DNA of 13,541 bases from Oscillospiraceae bacterium (GCA_015065205.1 SVQS01000034.1:1-13541), one strand, 5' to 3'; shown: positions 1-7,668, numbered from the stretch's first letter. Notes: generated by a model from the letters alone, not told the origin. A program made the numbers and translations.

Positions 1-42
1 GAAAAGCTCTACGCGCTGATGCGTCAGCACGGCTTGATTTGA
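1..42 (+). CDS. dapA: C-terminal end of an upstream gene, probably 4-hydroxy-tetrahydrodipicolinate synthase (partial)
   Basis: Frame 1 reads EKLYALMRQHGLI and then a TGA stop at 40-42, so this is the last 13 codons of a gene that begins outside the window. The stop overlaps the ribosome binding site of dapB, whose ATG lies 17 nt further on, which implies translational linkage in one operon. A short helix ending in Gly-Leu-Ile or a similar hydrophobic tail is common at the C-terminus of DapA, and dapA directly upstream of dapB is a frequent order in Clostridia. The identity is therefore an inference from position and a very short tail; no catalytic residue is visible. Confidence 0.5.
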   Translation, partial: EKLYALMRQHGLI

Positions 43-50
43 GGAAAGGA
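41..50 (+). promoter_or_regulatory. Ribosome binding site that sets the dapB start
   Basis: GAGGAAAGGA overlaps the upstream stop codon, and its AAAGGA core ends 9 nt before ATG 60. It supports ATG 60 over the in-frame TTG at 39, which would lie upstream of this site and have no site of its own. Confidence 0.7.
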
Positions 51-59
51 ATTGAAGGA

Positions 60-809
60 ATGAATATTCTGATATGCGGCGTTGGCGGACGCATGGGTAG
101 AGAAGTGGCAAAGCTCGCGCTGGATGGTGTACGCGGTGCAACCGTTACAGCCGGCTTTGATGTGCTTCCCGTAGATACCCGTGAGTTTCCCACCTATACC
201 GATTGGAGTGCAATCACTGAAAAGATCGATTGCGTCATCGATTTTTCGCATCACAGTGCAACCGAGGCACTCCTGAACTTTGCAAAAGCAAACAAAATTC
301 CCGTCGTTATTGCCACAACGGGGCATACCGACGATGAAAAAGAAAATATTTTGGCGGCGGCGAAAGAAATTCCTGTTTTCCACAGCGCCAATATGTCGCT
401 TGGTATTGCACTCCTTGTGGAGCTTGCCAAAACTGCGGCAAAGGCTTTTCCCGATGCCGATATTGAGATAATAGAGAAGCACCACAACCGCAAATTGGAT
501 GCTCCCAGCGGAACGGCTCTGCTTTTGGCAAATGCCATCAAAGAGATTCGCAAAAATGCGAAATTTATCTTTGGTCGTGGCGGACAAGCCAAGAGAGAAG
601 TGGACGAGATCGGCATCCACGCCATTCGTATGGGGAACATCATCGGTGAGCACGAGGTCATTTTGGGAACCGATACCCAAACCATTACCCTCAAACACGA
701 GGCGCACAGTCGCGCACTCTTTGCGGAGGGCGCACTTGTAGCAGCCGACTATCTCTGTGGAAAATCCGCAGGGCTCTATGATATGGAGCGTATGATCTCC
801 GACAACTGA
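60..809 (+). CDS. dapB: 4-hydroxy-tetrahydrodipicolinate reductase
   Basis: DapB catalyses the NAD(P)H-dependent reduction step after DapA in the cytoplasmic diaminopimelate/lysine pathway. The 249-residue product has the usual family length. The N-terminal dinucleotide-binding loop is GVGGRMG (residues 7-13), followed by DFSHH near 71-75 and ATTGH at 95-99. The family signature EKHHNRKLDAPSGT at about 149-162 carries the catalytic His pair, the Lys and the substrate-binding DAPSGT loop. A late NIIGEHEV segment is also typical. An in-frame TTG at 39 would add seven residues, but the GAGGAAAGGA site favours ATG 60. The gene follows a probable dapA tail by 17 nt, and lysA lies downstream beyond a repeat-filled gap, so it belongs to a lysine/peptidoglycan precursor cluster. 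No frameshift or missing residue is seen. Confidence 0.96.
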   Translation: MNILICGVGGRMGREVAKLALDGVRGATVTAGFDVLPVDTREFPTYTDWSAITEKIDCVIDFSHHSATEALLNFAKANKIPVVIATTGHTDDEKENILAAAKEIPVFHSANMSLGIALLVELAKTAAKAFPDADIEIIEKHHNRKLDAPSGTALLLANAIKEIRKNAKFIFGRGGQAKREVDEIGIHAIRMGNIIGEHEVILGTDTQTITLKHEAHSRALFAEGALVAADYLCGKSAGLYDMERMISDN

Positions 810-873
810 TTTTTTCTGTGAAAATACTTTTTTGTAACTAAAAAGATTACCTTATAAAGTTACGCATTGAAAA

Positions 874-1000
874 AGGCTCCCTTGTGTAAAGGGAGCTGTC
901 AGCCACAAGGCTGACTGAGGGATTGTTTTAGGGTAAAGTTGATTTTTACAATCCCTCCGCCTCACATTCGTTCGGCACCTCCCTTTACACAAGGGAGGCT
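874..1000. repeat. 127-bp palindromic (MITE-like) repeat between dapB and lysA
   Basis: Two 53-nt arms (874-926 and 948-1000) form an imperfect inverted repeat around a 21-nt loop. The outer arms share CTTGTGTAAAGGGAG and the inner ends share GAGGGATTGT. The left arm also holds two nested hairpins: GCTCCCTT (876-883) with AAGGGAGC (889-896), and GTCAGCC (898-904) with GGCTGAC (909-915). The right arm holds CCTCCCTT (978-985) with AAGGGAGG (991-998). The whole could fold as a cruciform or multi-stem RNA. No reading frame or transposase is present, so if mobile it would be non-autonomous. The 7-bp word ATTGAAA occurs at 866-872 and 1016-1022, a possible but chance-compatible target duplication. 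I recall similar CTCCCTTGTGTAAAGGGAG elements being scattered through gut Clostridia genomes, but could not check this here. Confidence 0.8.
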
Positions 1001-1062
1001 AAGGAGCACATAATGATTGAAAGATTGTGGGACTAAACCTTTAATAAAACGAGGAAAAAACA

Positions 1063-2364
1063 ATGATTTGTAACAATCTAACCGTCAACGAGGCAGGTCA
1101 TCTTTGCCTTGGCGGTCAGGATACAACCGAGCTTGCTAAGCTTTACGGCACGCCCCTGTATCTAATGGATGAGGACCGTATTCGCGAGCGTTGCCGCACC
1201 TATATGAATGCTATGAGAGAAGCCTTTGGTTCAGATTCTTTGCCGCTTTATGCGAGCAAGGCGGCATCCTTCAAGCAGATTTACCGCATTATGAAGGAAG
1301 AGGAAATGGGCATTGACGTCGTTTCCTCGGGCGAAATTTGCACAGCTGTTTCGGTCGGCTTTCCGATGGAGCGCGCTTATTTCCATAGCAATAATAAGAC
1401 CGATGCAGACATTGACTACGCAATGGAGCATGGTATTGGCTACTTTGTAGTTGATAACCGCGAAGAATTGGATGCCATTGAGTATTTTGCATCCCTGCGC
1501 GGTATTACACAAAAAATTTTGTTGCGCCTGACGCCCGGCATTGATCCGCATACCTACGCGGCGGTCAATACGGGTAAGGTCGACTCCAAATTCGGCTCTG
1601 CCATTGAAACAGGACAAGCAGATGCCATTACTGCGTACGCGCTTGCACAAAAGCATATTAAGCTTTCGGGTTACCATTGCCACATCGGCTCGCAGGTGTT
1701 CGATTCCGACACATTCTTGCGCGCGGCGGCGATTATGCTTGATTTTGCCAACCAAATGCGCGAAAAGTACGATTTTGTGATCGACGAACTTGATCTCGGC
1801 GGCGGATATGGCGTGCGTTACACCGAAAATGACCCTGAAATCGATATTGCCGCAAACATCAAAGAGGTTGCAAAGGCAGTCAAGGCGCAATGCAAGGCAC
1901 TCGACTATCCGATGCCTGCCATTCGTCTCGAACCCGGTCGCAGTATTGTGGCAGATGCCGGTATGACACTTTACACCGTAGGAACGGTTAAACAGATTCC
2001 CGGATACAAGAACTACGTATCAGTGGATGGCGGTATGACTGATAATCCGCGCTATGCGCTCTATGGTTCATCCTATACCATTCTGCTTGCAAACCGTGCA
2101 AATGACGAAAGTACATCTTTTAAGTGCTCGGTGGTAGGGTGTTGCTGTGAGAGCGGCGACATTCTCCAAGAGAACGTTACACTGCCTGCCAACACCACAC
2201 GCGGCGATATTCTTGCCGTGCTGACAACGGGAGCTTACAACTACTCGATGTCATCCAATTACAACCGCATTCCGCGTCCCCCCGTGGTGATGCTAAAGGA
2301 CGGTGAAAGCTATGTTGCCGTCAAGCGCGAAACTTACGAGGATGTTTGCAGAAATGATATATAA
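1063..2364 (+). CDS. lysA: Diaminopimelate decarboxylase
   Basis: LysA is the PLP-dependent fold-type III decarboxylase that converts meso-diaminopimelate to L-lysine in the cytoplasm, the last step of the pathway. The 433-residue product is near family length. The PLP lysine is K66 in PLYASKAAS, then HCHIGSQ (205-211), the phosphate-binding GGGYG (246-250), EPGRS (290-294), CESGD (362-366) with the second-subunit active-site Cys, and the GAYNYSMSSNYN region near 390-401. The usual YAxKAN motif reads YASKAAS here, a modest variation. ATG 1063 follows GAGGAAAA with a spacing typical of a ribosome binding site. The gene lies 253 bp after dapB, on the far side of the palindromic repeat, and ends directly at a strong terminator. 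I saw no lysine riboswitch in front of it. Confidence 0.96.
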   Translation: MICNNLTVNEAGHLCLGGQDTTELAKLYGTPLYLMDEDRIRERCRTYMNAMREAFGSDSLPLYASKAASFKQIYRIMKEEEMGIDVVSSGEICTAVSVGFPMERAYFHSNNKTDADIDYAMEHGIGYFVVDNREELDAIEYFASLRGITQKILLRLTPGIDPHTYAAVNTGKVDSKFGSAIETGQADAITAYALAQKHIKLSGYHCHIGSQVFDSDTFLRAAAIMLDFANQMREKYDFVIDELDLGGGYGVRYTENDPEIDIAANIKEVAKAVKAQCKALDYPMPAIRLEPGRSIVADAGMTLYTVGTVKQIPGYKNYVSVDGGMTDNPRYALYGSSYTILLANRANDESTSFKCSVVGCCCESGDILQENVTLPANTTRGDILAVLTTGAYNYSMSSNYNRIPRPPVVMLKDGESYVAVKRETYEDVCRNDI

Positions 2365-2400
2365 AAAATGCGTCTGTGCAAAACTGCACAGACGCATTTT
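2365..2400. terminator. Bidirectional intrinsic terminator shared by lysA and ruvB
   Basis: A perfect 16-bp stem, AAAATGCGTCTGTGCA (2365-2380) with its exact complement at 2385-2400, closes a four-base AAAC loop. T-runs follow on both strands because each arm starts or ends with A/T runs. The hairpin fills the whole 36-nt space between the lysA stop (2362-2364) and the ruvB stop (2401-2403 on the other strand), so it should end both convergent transcripts. Confidence 0.93.
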
Positions 2401-3465
2401 TTATTCGTTTTCTCCAAAGAATTTCATTTGTTCAGAGGGAGTAGTAACAATGGGGGATTGCAATCCCAAATGTGAATACGCCAAATGTGTTACACATCTG
2501 CCGCGAGGTGTGCGAGAGAGGAATCCAATTTGCATCAAATAGGGCTCGTACATATCCTCAAGCGTGATCGCTTCTTCGCCAACGGTTGCGGCGAGTGTTT
2601 CAAGACCTACGGGACCGCCGTTGTAGAACTTAATAATGGTTTCCAGCATACGCCTGTCCACATTGTCAAGACCGAGCTGGTCGATTTCAAGACACGTCAG
2701 GGCGTAGTTCGCAATCTCCTTGTCAATGTGTCCGTCGCCTTTGATCTGTGCAAAATCGCGCACGCGTTTGAGTAAGCGGTTAGCAATACGAGGCGTACCG
2801 CGAGAACGGCTTGCGATTTCGATTGCACCGTCATCGGTAATATCCATTTCCAAAATGCCCGCATTGCGGCGCACGATGGTGGCGAGCTCTTCTGGGGTGT
2901 AAAGCTCCAATTTGAGAATGACACCAAAGCGGTCGCGCAAGGGAGTTGTCATTTGACCGGCACGCGTGGTTGCACCTATGAGCGTAAAGCGAGGTAAATC
3001 TATGCGAATACTTCTTGCCGACGGGCCTTTTCCAATGATGATATCAAGAGCATAGTCCTCCATTGCAGGATAGAGAATTTCCTCTACGCTGCGGGAAAGA
3101 CGGTGGATCTCGTCAATAAAGAGCACGTCGCCCTCATTGAGGTTGGTCAAGATTGCGGCAAGATCGCCTTGCTTTTCAATCGCAGGGCCCGAGGTGACGC
3201 GAATATTCACGCCCATTTCGGATGCAATGATGTTTGAAAGCGTAGTTTTACCAAGACCTGGAGGGCCGTAAAGAAGCACGTGATCGAGAGGATCACCGCG
3301 TTTTTTTGCGGCTTCAATATAAACCTTGAGGTTTTCCTTAACCTTTTCCTGACCAACGTATTCCTCAAGCGTTTTGGGGCGCAAGGAATACTCTACGTCA
3401 GAGTCGGCGGCAGAGTAAGCAGTATTCATAATTCGGTTTTCAAAATCGAATTCGTGGGTATCCAT
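2401..3465 (-). CDS. ruvB: Holliday junction branch migration helicase RuvB
   Basis: RuvB is the AAA+ ATPase motor that forms hexameric rings on DNA and, with RuvA, drives Holliday junction branch migration in recombination and repair. The 354-residue product is slightly longer than many homologues because of a short C-terminal extension. Visible motifs are Walker A GPPGLGKT (67-74), Walker B LFIDE (115-119), sensor 1 GATTR (164-168), the arginine-finger segment PLRDRFG (175-181), sensor 2 region RGTPRIANR (222-230), and the C-terminal winged helix with GGPVGLETLA and IGFLSRTPRGR. An in-frame TTG at 3483 would add six residues, but AAAGGA six bases before ATG 3465 fixes the start there. It follows ruvA by 24 nt and is last in its operon, ending in a shared terminator. 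Confidence 0.97.
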   Translation of the reverse strand: MDTHEFDFENRIMNTAYSAADSDVEYSLRPKTLEEYVGQEKVKENLKVYIEAAKKRGDPLDHVLLYGPPGLGKTTLSNIIASEMGVNIRVTSGPAIEKQGDLAAILTNLNEGDVLFIDEIHRLSRSVEEILYPAMEDYALDIIIGKGPSARSIRIDLPRFTLIGATTRAGQMTTPLRDRFGVILKLELYTPEELATIVRRNAGILEMDITDDGAIEIASRSRGTPRIANRLLKRVRDFAQIKGDGHIDKEIANYALTCLEIDQLGLDNVDRRMLETIIKFYNGGPVGLETLAATVGEEAITLEDMYEPYLMQIGFLSRTPRGRCVTHLAYSHLGLQSPIVTTPSEQMKFFGENE

Positions 3466-3471
3466 GTTGTA

Positions 3472-3477
3472 TCCTTT
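3472..3477 (-). promoter_or_regulatory. Ribosome binding site that sets the ruvB start
   Basis: On the minus strand AAAGGA lies six bases before ATG 3465. The alternative TTG at 3483 is upstream of this site, so the ATG is preferred. Confidence 0.7.
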
Positions 3478-3489
3478 CCGCAATCGAAA

Positions 3490-4113
3490 TTACATCAGCC
3501 GCTTGAGCGAGAGGCGGATGATCTCTTCCAACTCCATATTTGCAGTGTCCATATCCTTCATAGCAGCCATAGCTTCGGCGCGCGAGTAGCCCAATACCAT
3601 CAGTGCATCGGTGGCTTCGGCAAGCTTGCCGCTCTTAAGAGGAGTAGCAGATGCTGCAAGAGAGGCAGGCATTTCTCCGGCAAACGAGCCGTTTTCTTTC
3701 ATCAACTTGTCCTTAAGCTCCAAAATAATGCGAGCCGCCGTCTTGGGACCAATGCCGTTGGCTTTGGAGATTGTCTTTTTATCGTCGGTGCAAACCGCGA
3801 GAGCAAACTTTTCGGGGGTAAGGTGAGAGAGGATCGCCATAGCAGCCTTAGGACCAACACCCGAAACGGTGATGAGAAGACGGAAGGTTGCAAGCTCGGT
3901 TTCGGTTGCAAAGCCAAAGAGCTCTACACCGTCCTCGCGCACAGCCATATGTGTGAAAAGCTTGATGGTTGGCGGATCTTTGACAGAGCGATTGGCAGGC
4001 ATCGCCTCATAGGTAGTGCCGCTGATGGTCAAGCTATATCCCACACCGCCAACGTCAATTACAGCAAGGTCATTTTTGAGTAGTGCGAGCTTTCCGCACA
4101 GATAGTAGAACAT
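3490..4113 (-). CDS. ruvA: Holliday junction branch migration protein RuvA
   Basis: RuvA binds the four-way junction as a tetramer and loads RuvB rings on opposite arms. The 207-residue product fits the family (about 190-210). The N-terminal OB-fold domain includes IDVGGVGYSL (about 19-28), and the acidic pin region is REDG (59-62) followed by LFGF. Two helix-hairpin-helix DNA-binding motifs are seen, VSGVGPKAA (83-91) and NGIGPKTAARI (119-129). The C-terminal three-helix domain that contacts RuvB follows a Ser/Ala-rich linker and contains ALMVLGYSRAEA. AAAGGA stands a normal distance before ATG 4113. The gene lies 37 nt after the YfhO-family gene, with no terminator between, and 24 nt before ruvB. 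Confidence 0.96.
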   Translation of the reverse strand: MFYYLCGKLALLKNDLAVIDVGGVGYSLTISGTTYEAMPANRSVKDPPTIKLFTHMAVREDGVELFGFATETELATFRLLITVSGVGPKAAMAILSHLTPEKFALAVCTDDKKTISKANGIGPKTAARIILELKDKLMKENGSFAGEMPASLAASATPLKSGKLAEATDALMVLGYSRAEAMAAMKDMDTANMELEEIIRLSLKRLM

Positions 4114-4150
4114 AAGAGAGGTTCCTTTCGGTCGTTTTCAATGGGGAAAT

Positions 4151-7100
4151 TTACTTCTTCTTTTTCTTTTTGGAATGGTTATGAACACGTTTTTGACGCT
4201 TTGGAGGAATAAAGATAACCTTCAATTTGTTGAGTATAACCTTTAATGTGCTTAGAGTTTTATCCCAGGCATCGGGTTCTTGTGCAATAACGGCGACATC
4301 TGCATTTTGGTCGTCCTCATCGCTCTCGCCACGGCCATCGTTATAGTTTACATCGTCACGTTTTTTGCAACCAAAGTGGAAACGGCGGTCAAGAACGATG
4401 AGCAAAATGAAGATGCAGATGGAAATAATGGATACGATAAGACCAATATTAACGGTTTTGGGATTGTAAACGATGCGAATGTCGTGTGTTTCACCGGCTT
4501 CGCCACCAACGCGGAAAGAGATAAGTGCGCCGAGTGCTTTGGTAACTTCCACTTGCTCACCGTCAACCCAAACGTCCCAACCGTTATCATAGGCCAGCGT
4601 TGTGAGCACAACTTCATTTGCGCGGGAAGCAGTGTAGGTACCCTCGAAAGAGTGCTCGGTGAACTTTTCAATCTTCATTTGGTTTTGGCCCAGACGGGTC
4701 ATAGCATCTTGGAATGCTTCCATATCGATATACCAGAAATAGTCAGCATCCTTTTCGCCGTAAAAATCTTTGCCCTTCAAGGTCATTTTCATAGAAAGAG
4801 TCGAGTCCTTCTTTTGCATACCAAGAGAAATGATGCGCGCGGTATCGTTGCCGTTAAAGGTGCCTTTTTTAACGGCAGTTCCGCCGTTTACCGAAAGGGA
4901 AAGGTCTACCTCTCTAGGGTAACCTAAGGAAGGAGCATAGAAGAAGATCTCAGCATCTTCCGGCAGATCCTCTCCTTTTACAGTAATACTTGCATTGGAG
5001 CCGGTCGATATATATCCGACTATTCTTTTGTCAGTGTAGGCATCCGTTTTGGTGTTAATATTTTCCGTTTTGTCAACCACAGCGGGAACAGGAACAAAGA
5101 CGGAAACGGGCGCTTCTTCGCCAAGCATTGCGCCAATTATTGCGTTGAGTCGGTCAAAGGGGTTTGTGTAGTTATCAACATAGGTAATGTTTCTGTCGTT
5201 TTCTTCAATGCTGAGCCACTTATTTACAAGGCCTTTCAAGGAACTGAGGGTGTCCTTTAGTAATTTTCCTTCTTCTTTCTCTTCATCTGCAGTCTTCTTT
5301 GCTTCTTTTACAGAACTCAGCTCAAGCTCCAACAAATCGTCCGAAACACCGTAGGCAAGAGAGAGGGCATAAGGGTTGAGATATGCGGTGTATTTGCCGT
5401 TCTCATCGGTTGCAAATACATCATAATAGGTGTCATAGATAGATTGGTCGGTGATGAGATACTTAATACCAAGTAATGAGTCAGCAACAGGTGTGTTGCC
5501 AAGGTACTTTGTCCAGTGTGCTTTGGAGGCATATCCCATCGCGTTCAAAAAGCGAATGGTTTCTTCATTCAAGGTTGACGTCGAACCTGAAAGTCCGCGA
5601 ATGTTGAGTGCCATGTTATCGTTGTTGGAGCGATAAAATGTTTTTTCCATACGGTAGAAGGAGTCATCCTTCTCTTGAACGGTTTCAACAATGGGACGTA
5701 CCTCTTTTAAGAAGTTGTTGTAGCGGCTATAGGGAGAAAATCCTACGTCGCCAAAAAGTCCGTTAATTCCCAAAAGTCCGTTGACGAAGAGTTCGACAAT
5801 CACGATGCAAGCAAGCGCAAAGCTTGCAAACTGCTTTTGCTTAGATTTGCGGATAACCACGAGCATAAACAAGTAAATAACTACTGCGGCCAGGGAAATA
5901 TAGAGGAAAGTATTGCTATACGTTTTTGTTTCGCCATAACGCTCTTTGATTCCGTAGCTCAGTATCAAAATAATGGCGGATATATCAAACACACGCGCAA
6001 AGCGTATAGAGGTTCTGTCCAAATCAGTCATTGTACGGCAAGCCAAAACGCACAAATAGAACGAGAACATAAAGCTGTAGCGATAGTTGAGCCAGTTCGG
6101 CTTTTGGAAGCCGTGCCATACCAAGTCAATAACATTGACGGAGAAGCTCAAGAAGAAAATCAGCAGAAACAGTGCGGAAAAGATTTTCTCTCTTACTGTG
6201 TATTTTTTAGAGGCAAAATAAGCGGGGATGAGCAAAATTGTCAAAACACCGCAATAAACAAAGGGAAGTCCCTCGGGGCGAACTGTATCATAAGAAGCCG
6301 GGAGCAGCTTGAAGAAGAAATCCATTAAGTCAAACTTCCACTCAGCCTTCCAGCTCGGGTTAGAGAAGGTCGTTTTACCAAAGTTGAGTGAATAGTAAGC
6401 GGCGAGAATGATAACTGCCGCAATACCGAGTGCCAAGAGAGAATAGCCAACAATACGACCGAGAGAACGGAGGAAGTGCTGCTTTTCACGCAGAGGGTTG
6501 TTGCGGAACTTTTCGGAATTTCCAAAGTAGTAGATGAAGAAATAGATAGCGCAATAGATGCAGAGCATATAGCCAATGTAGTAGTTGCTGAAAACTGCAA
6601 TGGCAAGAGATACCACATAGAGCTTGAATTTGCCGTGCTTAATAATGTTTTCAATTCCCAAAGTGATTAGGGGCAGCCACATTACGGCATCGATCCACAT
6701 AGTGTTGTGCTGTTGGATGATGGCATAGGAGCAGAGTGCATAGGATGCCGAGAAAATAACGATGGCAATCTTGTTTGGCTTCTTTGATGTCTTGTGCATA
6801 TAAAAGCCAAAGCTTGCACCGCACAAAGCGCCCTTAAGCATAAAGAGAGCAAGAAGTGCTTCAAGCATTCTTTCCTTTGGAAAAAGGGAAACAAAGAAGG
6901 AAAGAGGGCTTGCAAGATAGTACGCATAAATGCCCAAGAACTCACCGCCTAATTGACGGGAGAAGGAATAGAGCAGGTCAGCATCTCCGCGCACAAAGTT
7001 GCGCAGAGCTTCAAAAAACCAAACGTACTGACCGTTTAAGTCAAGTACCAATACAGATCCGTCACCAAAGGGGTGTTCTCCGCGGGCAAGATAGATCAAA

Positions 7101-7264
7101 TAAATCAGCACCGCAGGAATGAGCATGCACAAAAGCAGGTAGCCGTACTCTTTGGAGAATGGATGTCCAGTTACACGGCGCCATGCATTTTTGATGGTTG
7201 TCCAAACCTTGTTTTGCGAGGATTTGCTGTTTTTTACCTTTTTCTCGGTGGCTTCCATTTTCAT
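4151..7264 (-). CDS. YfhO-family multi-pass membrane protein (putative GT-C type glycosyltransferase)
   Basis: This 1037-residue protein resembles the YfhO family, whose studied members are linked to glycosylation of teichoic or lipoteichoic acids at the outer face of the membrane. A basic cytoplasmic N-terminus (1-40) leads into TM1 (about 42-60), then a first outer loop with LDLNGQY (74-80), where D75 sits in the position expected for a GT-C catalytic acid, and the family-like SRQLGGEFLGIYAYYLASP. About a dozen hydrophobic segments fill the N-terminal half. A large hydrophilic, probably extracellular region follows up to a final TM at about 937-959. The last 78 residues are a predicted cytoplasmic tail with an acidic stretch (GESDEDDQNAD) and a lysine-rich end. 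AAAGGAG lies nine bases before ATG 7264, favouring it over ATG 7258. The exact sugar donor and acceptor cannot be read from sequence. Confidence 0.88.
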   Translation of the reverse strand: MKMEATEKKVKNSKSSQNKVWTTIKNAWRRVTGHPFSKEYGYLLLCMLIPAVLIYLIYLARGEHPFGDGSVLVLDLNGQYVWFFEALRNFVRGDADLLYSFSRQLGGEFLGIYAYYLASPLSFFVSLFPKERMLEALLALFMLKGALCGASFGFYMHKTSKKPNKIAIVIFSASYALCSYAIIQQHNTMWIDAVMWLPLITLGIENIIKHGKFKLYVVSLAIAVFSNYYIGYMLCIYCAIYFFIYYFGNSEKFRNNPLREKQHFLRSLGRIVGYSLLALGIAAVIILAAYYSLNFGKTTFSNPSWKAEWKFDLMDFFFKLLPASYDTVRPEGLPFVYCGVLTILLIPAYFASKKYTVREKIFSALFLLIFFLSFSVNVIDLVWHGFQKPNWLNYRYSFMFSFYLCVLACRTMTDLDRTSIRFARVFDISAIILILSYGIKERYGETKTYSNTFLYISLAAVVIYLFMLVVIRKSKQKQFASFALACIVIVELFVNGLLGINGLFGDVGFSPYSRYNNFLKEVRPIVETVQEKDDSFYRMEKTFYRSNNDNMALNIRGLSGSTSTLNEETIRFLNAMGYASKAHWTKYLGNTPVADSLLGIKYLITDQSIYDTYYDVFATDENGKYTAYLNPYALSLAYGVSDDLLELELSSVKEAKKTADEEKEEGKLLKDTLSSLKGLVNKWLSIEENDRNITYVDNYTNPFDRLNAIIGAMLGEEAPVSVFVPVPAVVDKTENINTKTDAYTDKRIVGYISTGSNASITVKGEDLPEDAEIFFYAPSLGYPREVDLSLSVNGGTAVKKGTFNGNDTARIISLGMQKKDSTLSMKMTLKGKDFYGEKDADYFWYIDMEAFQDAMTRLGQNQMKIEKFTEHSFEGTYTASRANEVVLTTLAYDNGWDVWVDGEQVEVTKALGALISFRVGGEAGETHDIRIVYNPKTVNIGLIVSIISICIFILLIVLDRRFHFGCKKRDDVNYNDGRGESDEDDQNADVAVIAQEPDAWDKTLSTLKVILNKLKVIFIPPKRQKRVHNHSKKKKKK

Positions 7265-7265
7265 A

Positions 7266-7484
7266 TCACATTTCTCCTTTTTTGGGGGGATTTGTTGTGT
7301 CCGTCAAAATTTGTTTAATCGCTTTTTCAAGCTTGACTCTATCCAAAGTCATATCTCGTCCGCAGTTTTCACATATTACGCGCACCTCGCTGCCAACACG
7401 CACAATGCGAAAGATTTTACCTCCGCAAGGGTGAGGCTTTTTCATTTGCACGCGATCCTCGGGGTGTAGTGGAAGAATGGGCAT
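7266..7484 (-). CDS. DUF951 family small protein
   Basis: This 72-residue soluble protein has the DUF951 pattern: VQMKKPHPCGG near the N-terminus, then ICENCGRDMTLDR and a basic C-terminal helix. The single cysteine of HPCGG and the CxxC pair of CENC (C20, C38 and C41 by my count) may form part of a metal site, which is an inference. The molecular function of the family is not established. AAGGAG stands six bases before ATG 7484 and a consensus promoter lies just upstream. Its stop codon is one base from the ATG of the YfhO-family gene, so the two are almost certainly cotranscribed and perhaps translationally coupled. Its length agrees with the family (about 60-75 residues). Confidence 0.88.
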   Translation of the reverse strand: MPILPLHPEDRVQMKKPHPCGGKIFRIVRVGSEVRVICENCGRDMTLDRVKLEKAIKQILTDTTNPPKKGEM

Positions 7485-7520
7485 AGCGGTCTCCTTACTT
7501 CTAAAAGACAGTATAAAGGT

Positions 7521-7549
7521 ATTATAACATAAAAAAAGCGTTCTGTAAA
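7521..7549 (-). promoter_or_regulatory. SigA-type promoter for the DUF951-yfhO-ruvA-ruvB operon
   Basis: On the minus strand TTTACA (complement of 7544-7549) and TATAAT (complement of 7521-7526) are separated by 17 bp. The -10 box is an exact consensus and the -35 differs from TTGACA at one position. Transcription would start about 30 nt before the DUF951 start codon. Confidence 0.85.
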
Positions 7550-7601
7550 CCGAAATTTTACAAATTTATCAGTTTTTTTCTAAAAAATACACCCAAATTG
7601 T

Positions 7602-7630
7602 TTGACTTTTGCAGTGAAAGGTGTTATAAT
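7602..7630 (+). promoter_or_regulatory. SigA-type promoter for the ruvC operon
   Basis: TTGACT (7602-7607) and TATAAT (7625-7630) are separated by 17 bp and preceded by an A/T-rich stretch. The predicted start near 7637 leaves a leader of about 32 nt before the ruvC TTG. The 52 bases between this -35 box and that of the divergent promoter hold no operator I could recognise. Confidence 0.88.
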
Positions 7631-7656
7631 TACTTTGGATATTTATGTAGTTAGAT

Positions 7657-7661
7657 GGGAG
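7657..7661 (+). promoter_or_regulatory. Ribosome binding site that supports the ruvC TTG start
   Basis: GGGAG lies seven bases before TTG 7669. No ATG or GTG stands at this point, and the protein's conserved first strand begins immediately after the TTG, so the TTG must be the start. Confidence 0.75.
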
Positions 7662-7668
7662 AACGATT

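Noticed and set aside
24..707. A 227-codon open frame on the minus strand opposite dapB
   Set aside because: It lies entirely opposite a gene with intact catalytic motifs, has no recognisable domain and no good ribosome binding site; it reflects codon bias of dapB.
834..862. GTAACT and AGTTAC pair as a dapB terminator
   Set aside because: The stem is only six A/T-rich base pairs with a 17-nt loop and no following T-run.
1017..1045. Possible lysA promoter TTGAAA-17-TTTAAT
   Set aside because: The -10 box lacks the important second-position A, and transcription would start inside or next to the ribosome binding site; lysA may instead be read from the dapA-dapB transcript.
810..1062. A lysine riboswitch or T-box before lysA
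   Set aside because: I could not find the conserved cores of either; the gap is explained by the palindromic repeat and short A/T-rich flanks.
3280..4083. A 267-codon + strand open frame across the ruvB-ruvA junction
   Set aside because: It is antisense to two well-supported genes, spans their junction, and its translation shows no family motif.
5837..6328. A 163-codon + strand open frame opposite the YfhO-family gene
   Set aside because: The opposite strand codes for conserved membrane segments; the translated product is rich in Gln and Asn with no domain, typical of a shadow frame.
7550..7668. A LexA/SOS box controlling ruvC
   Set aside because: No CGAAC-N4-GTTCG-like palindrome is visible in the promoter region or leader.
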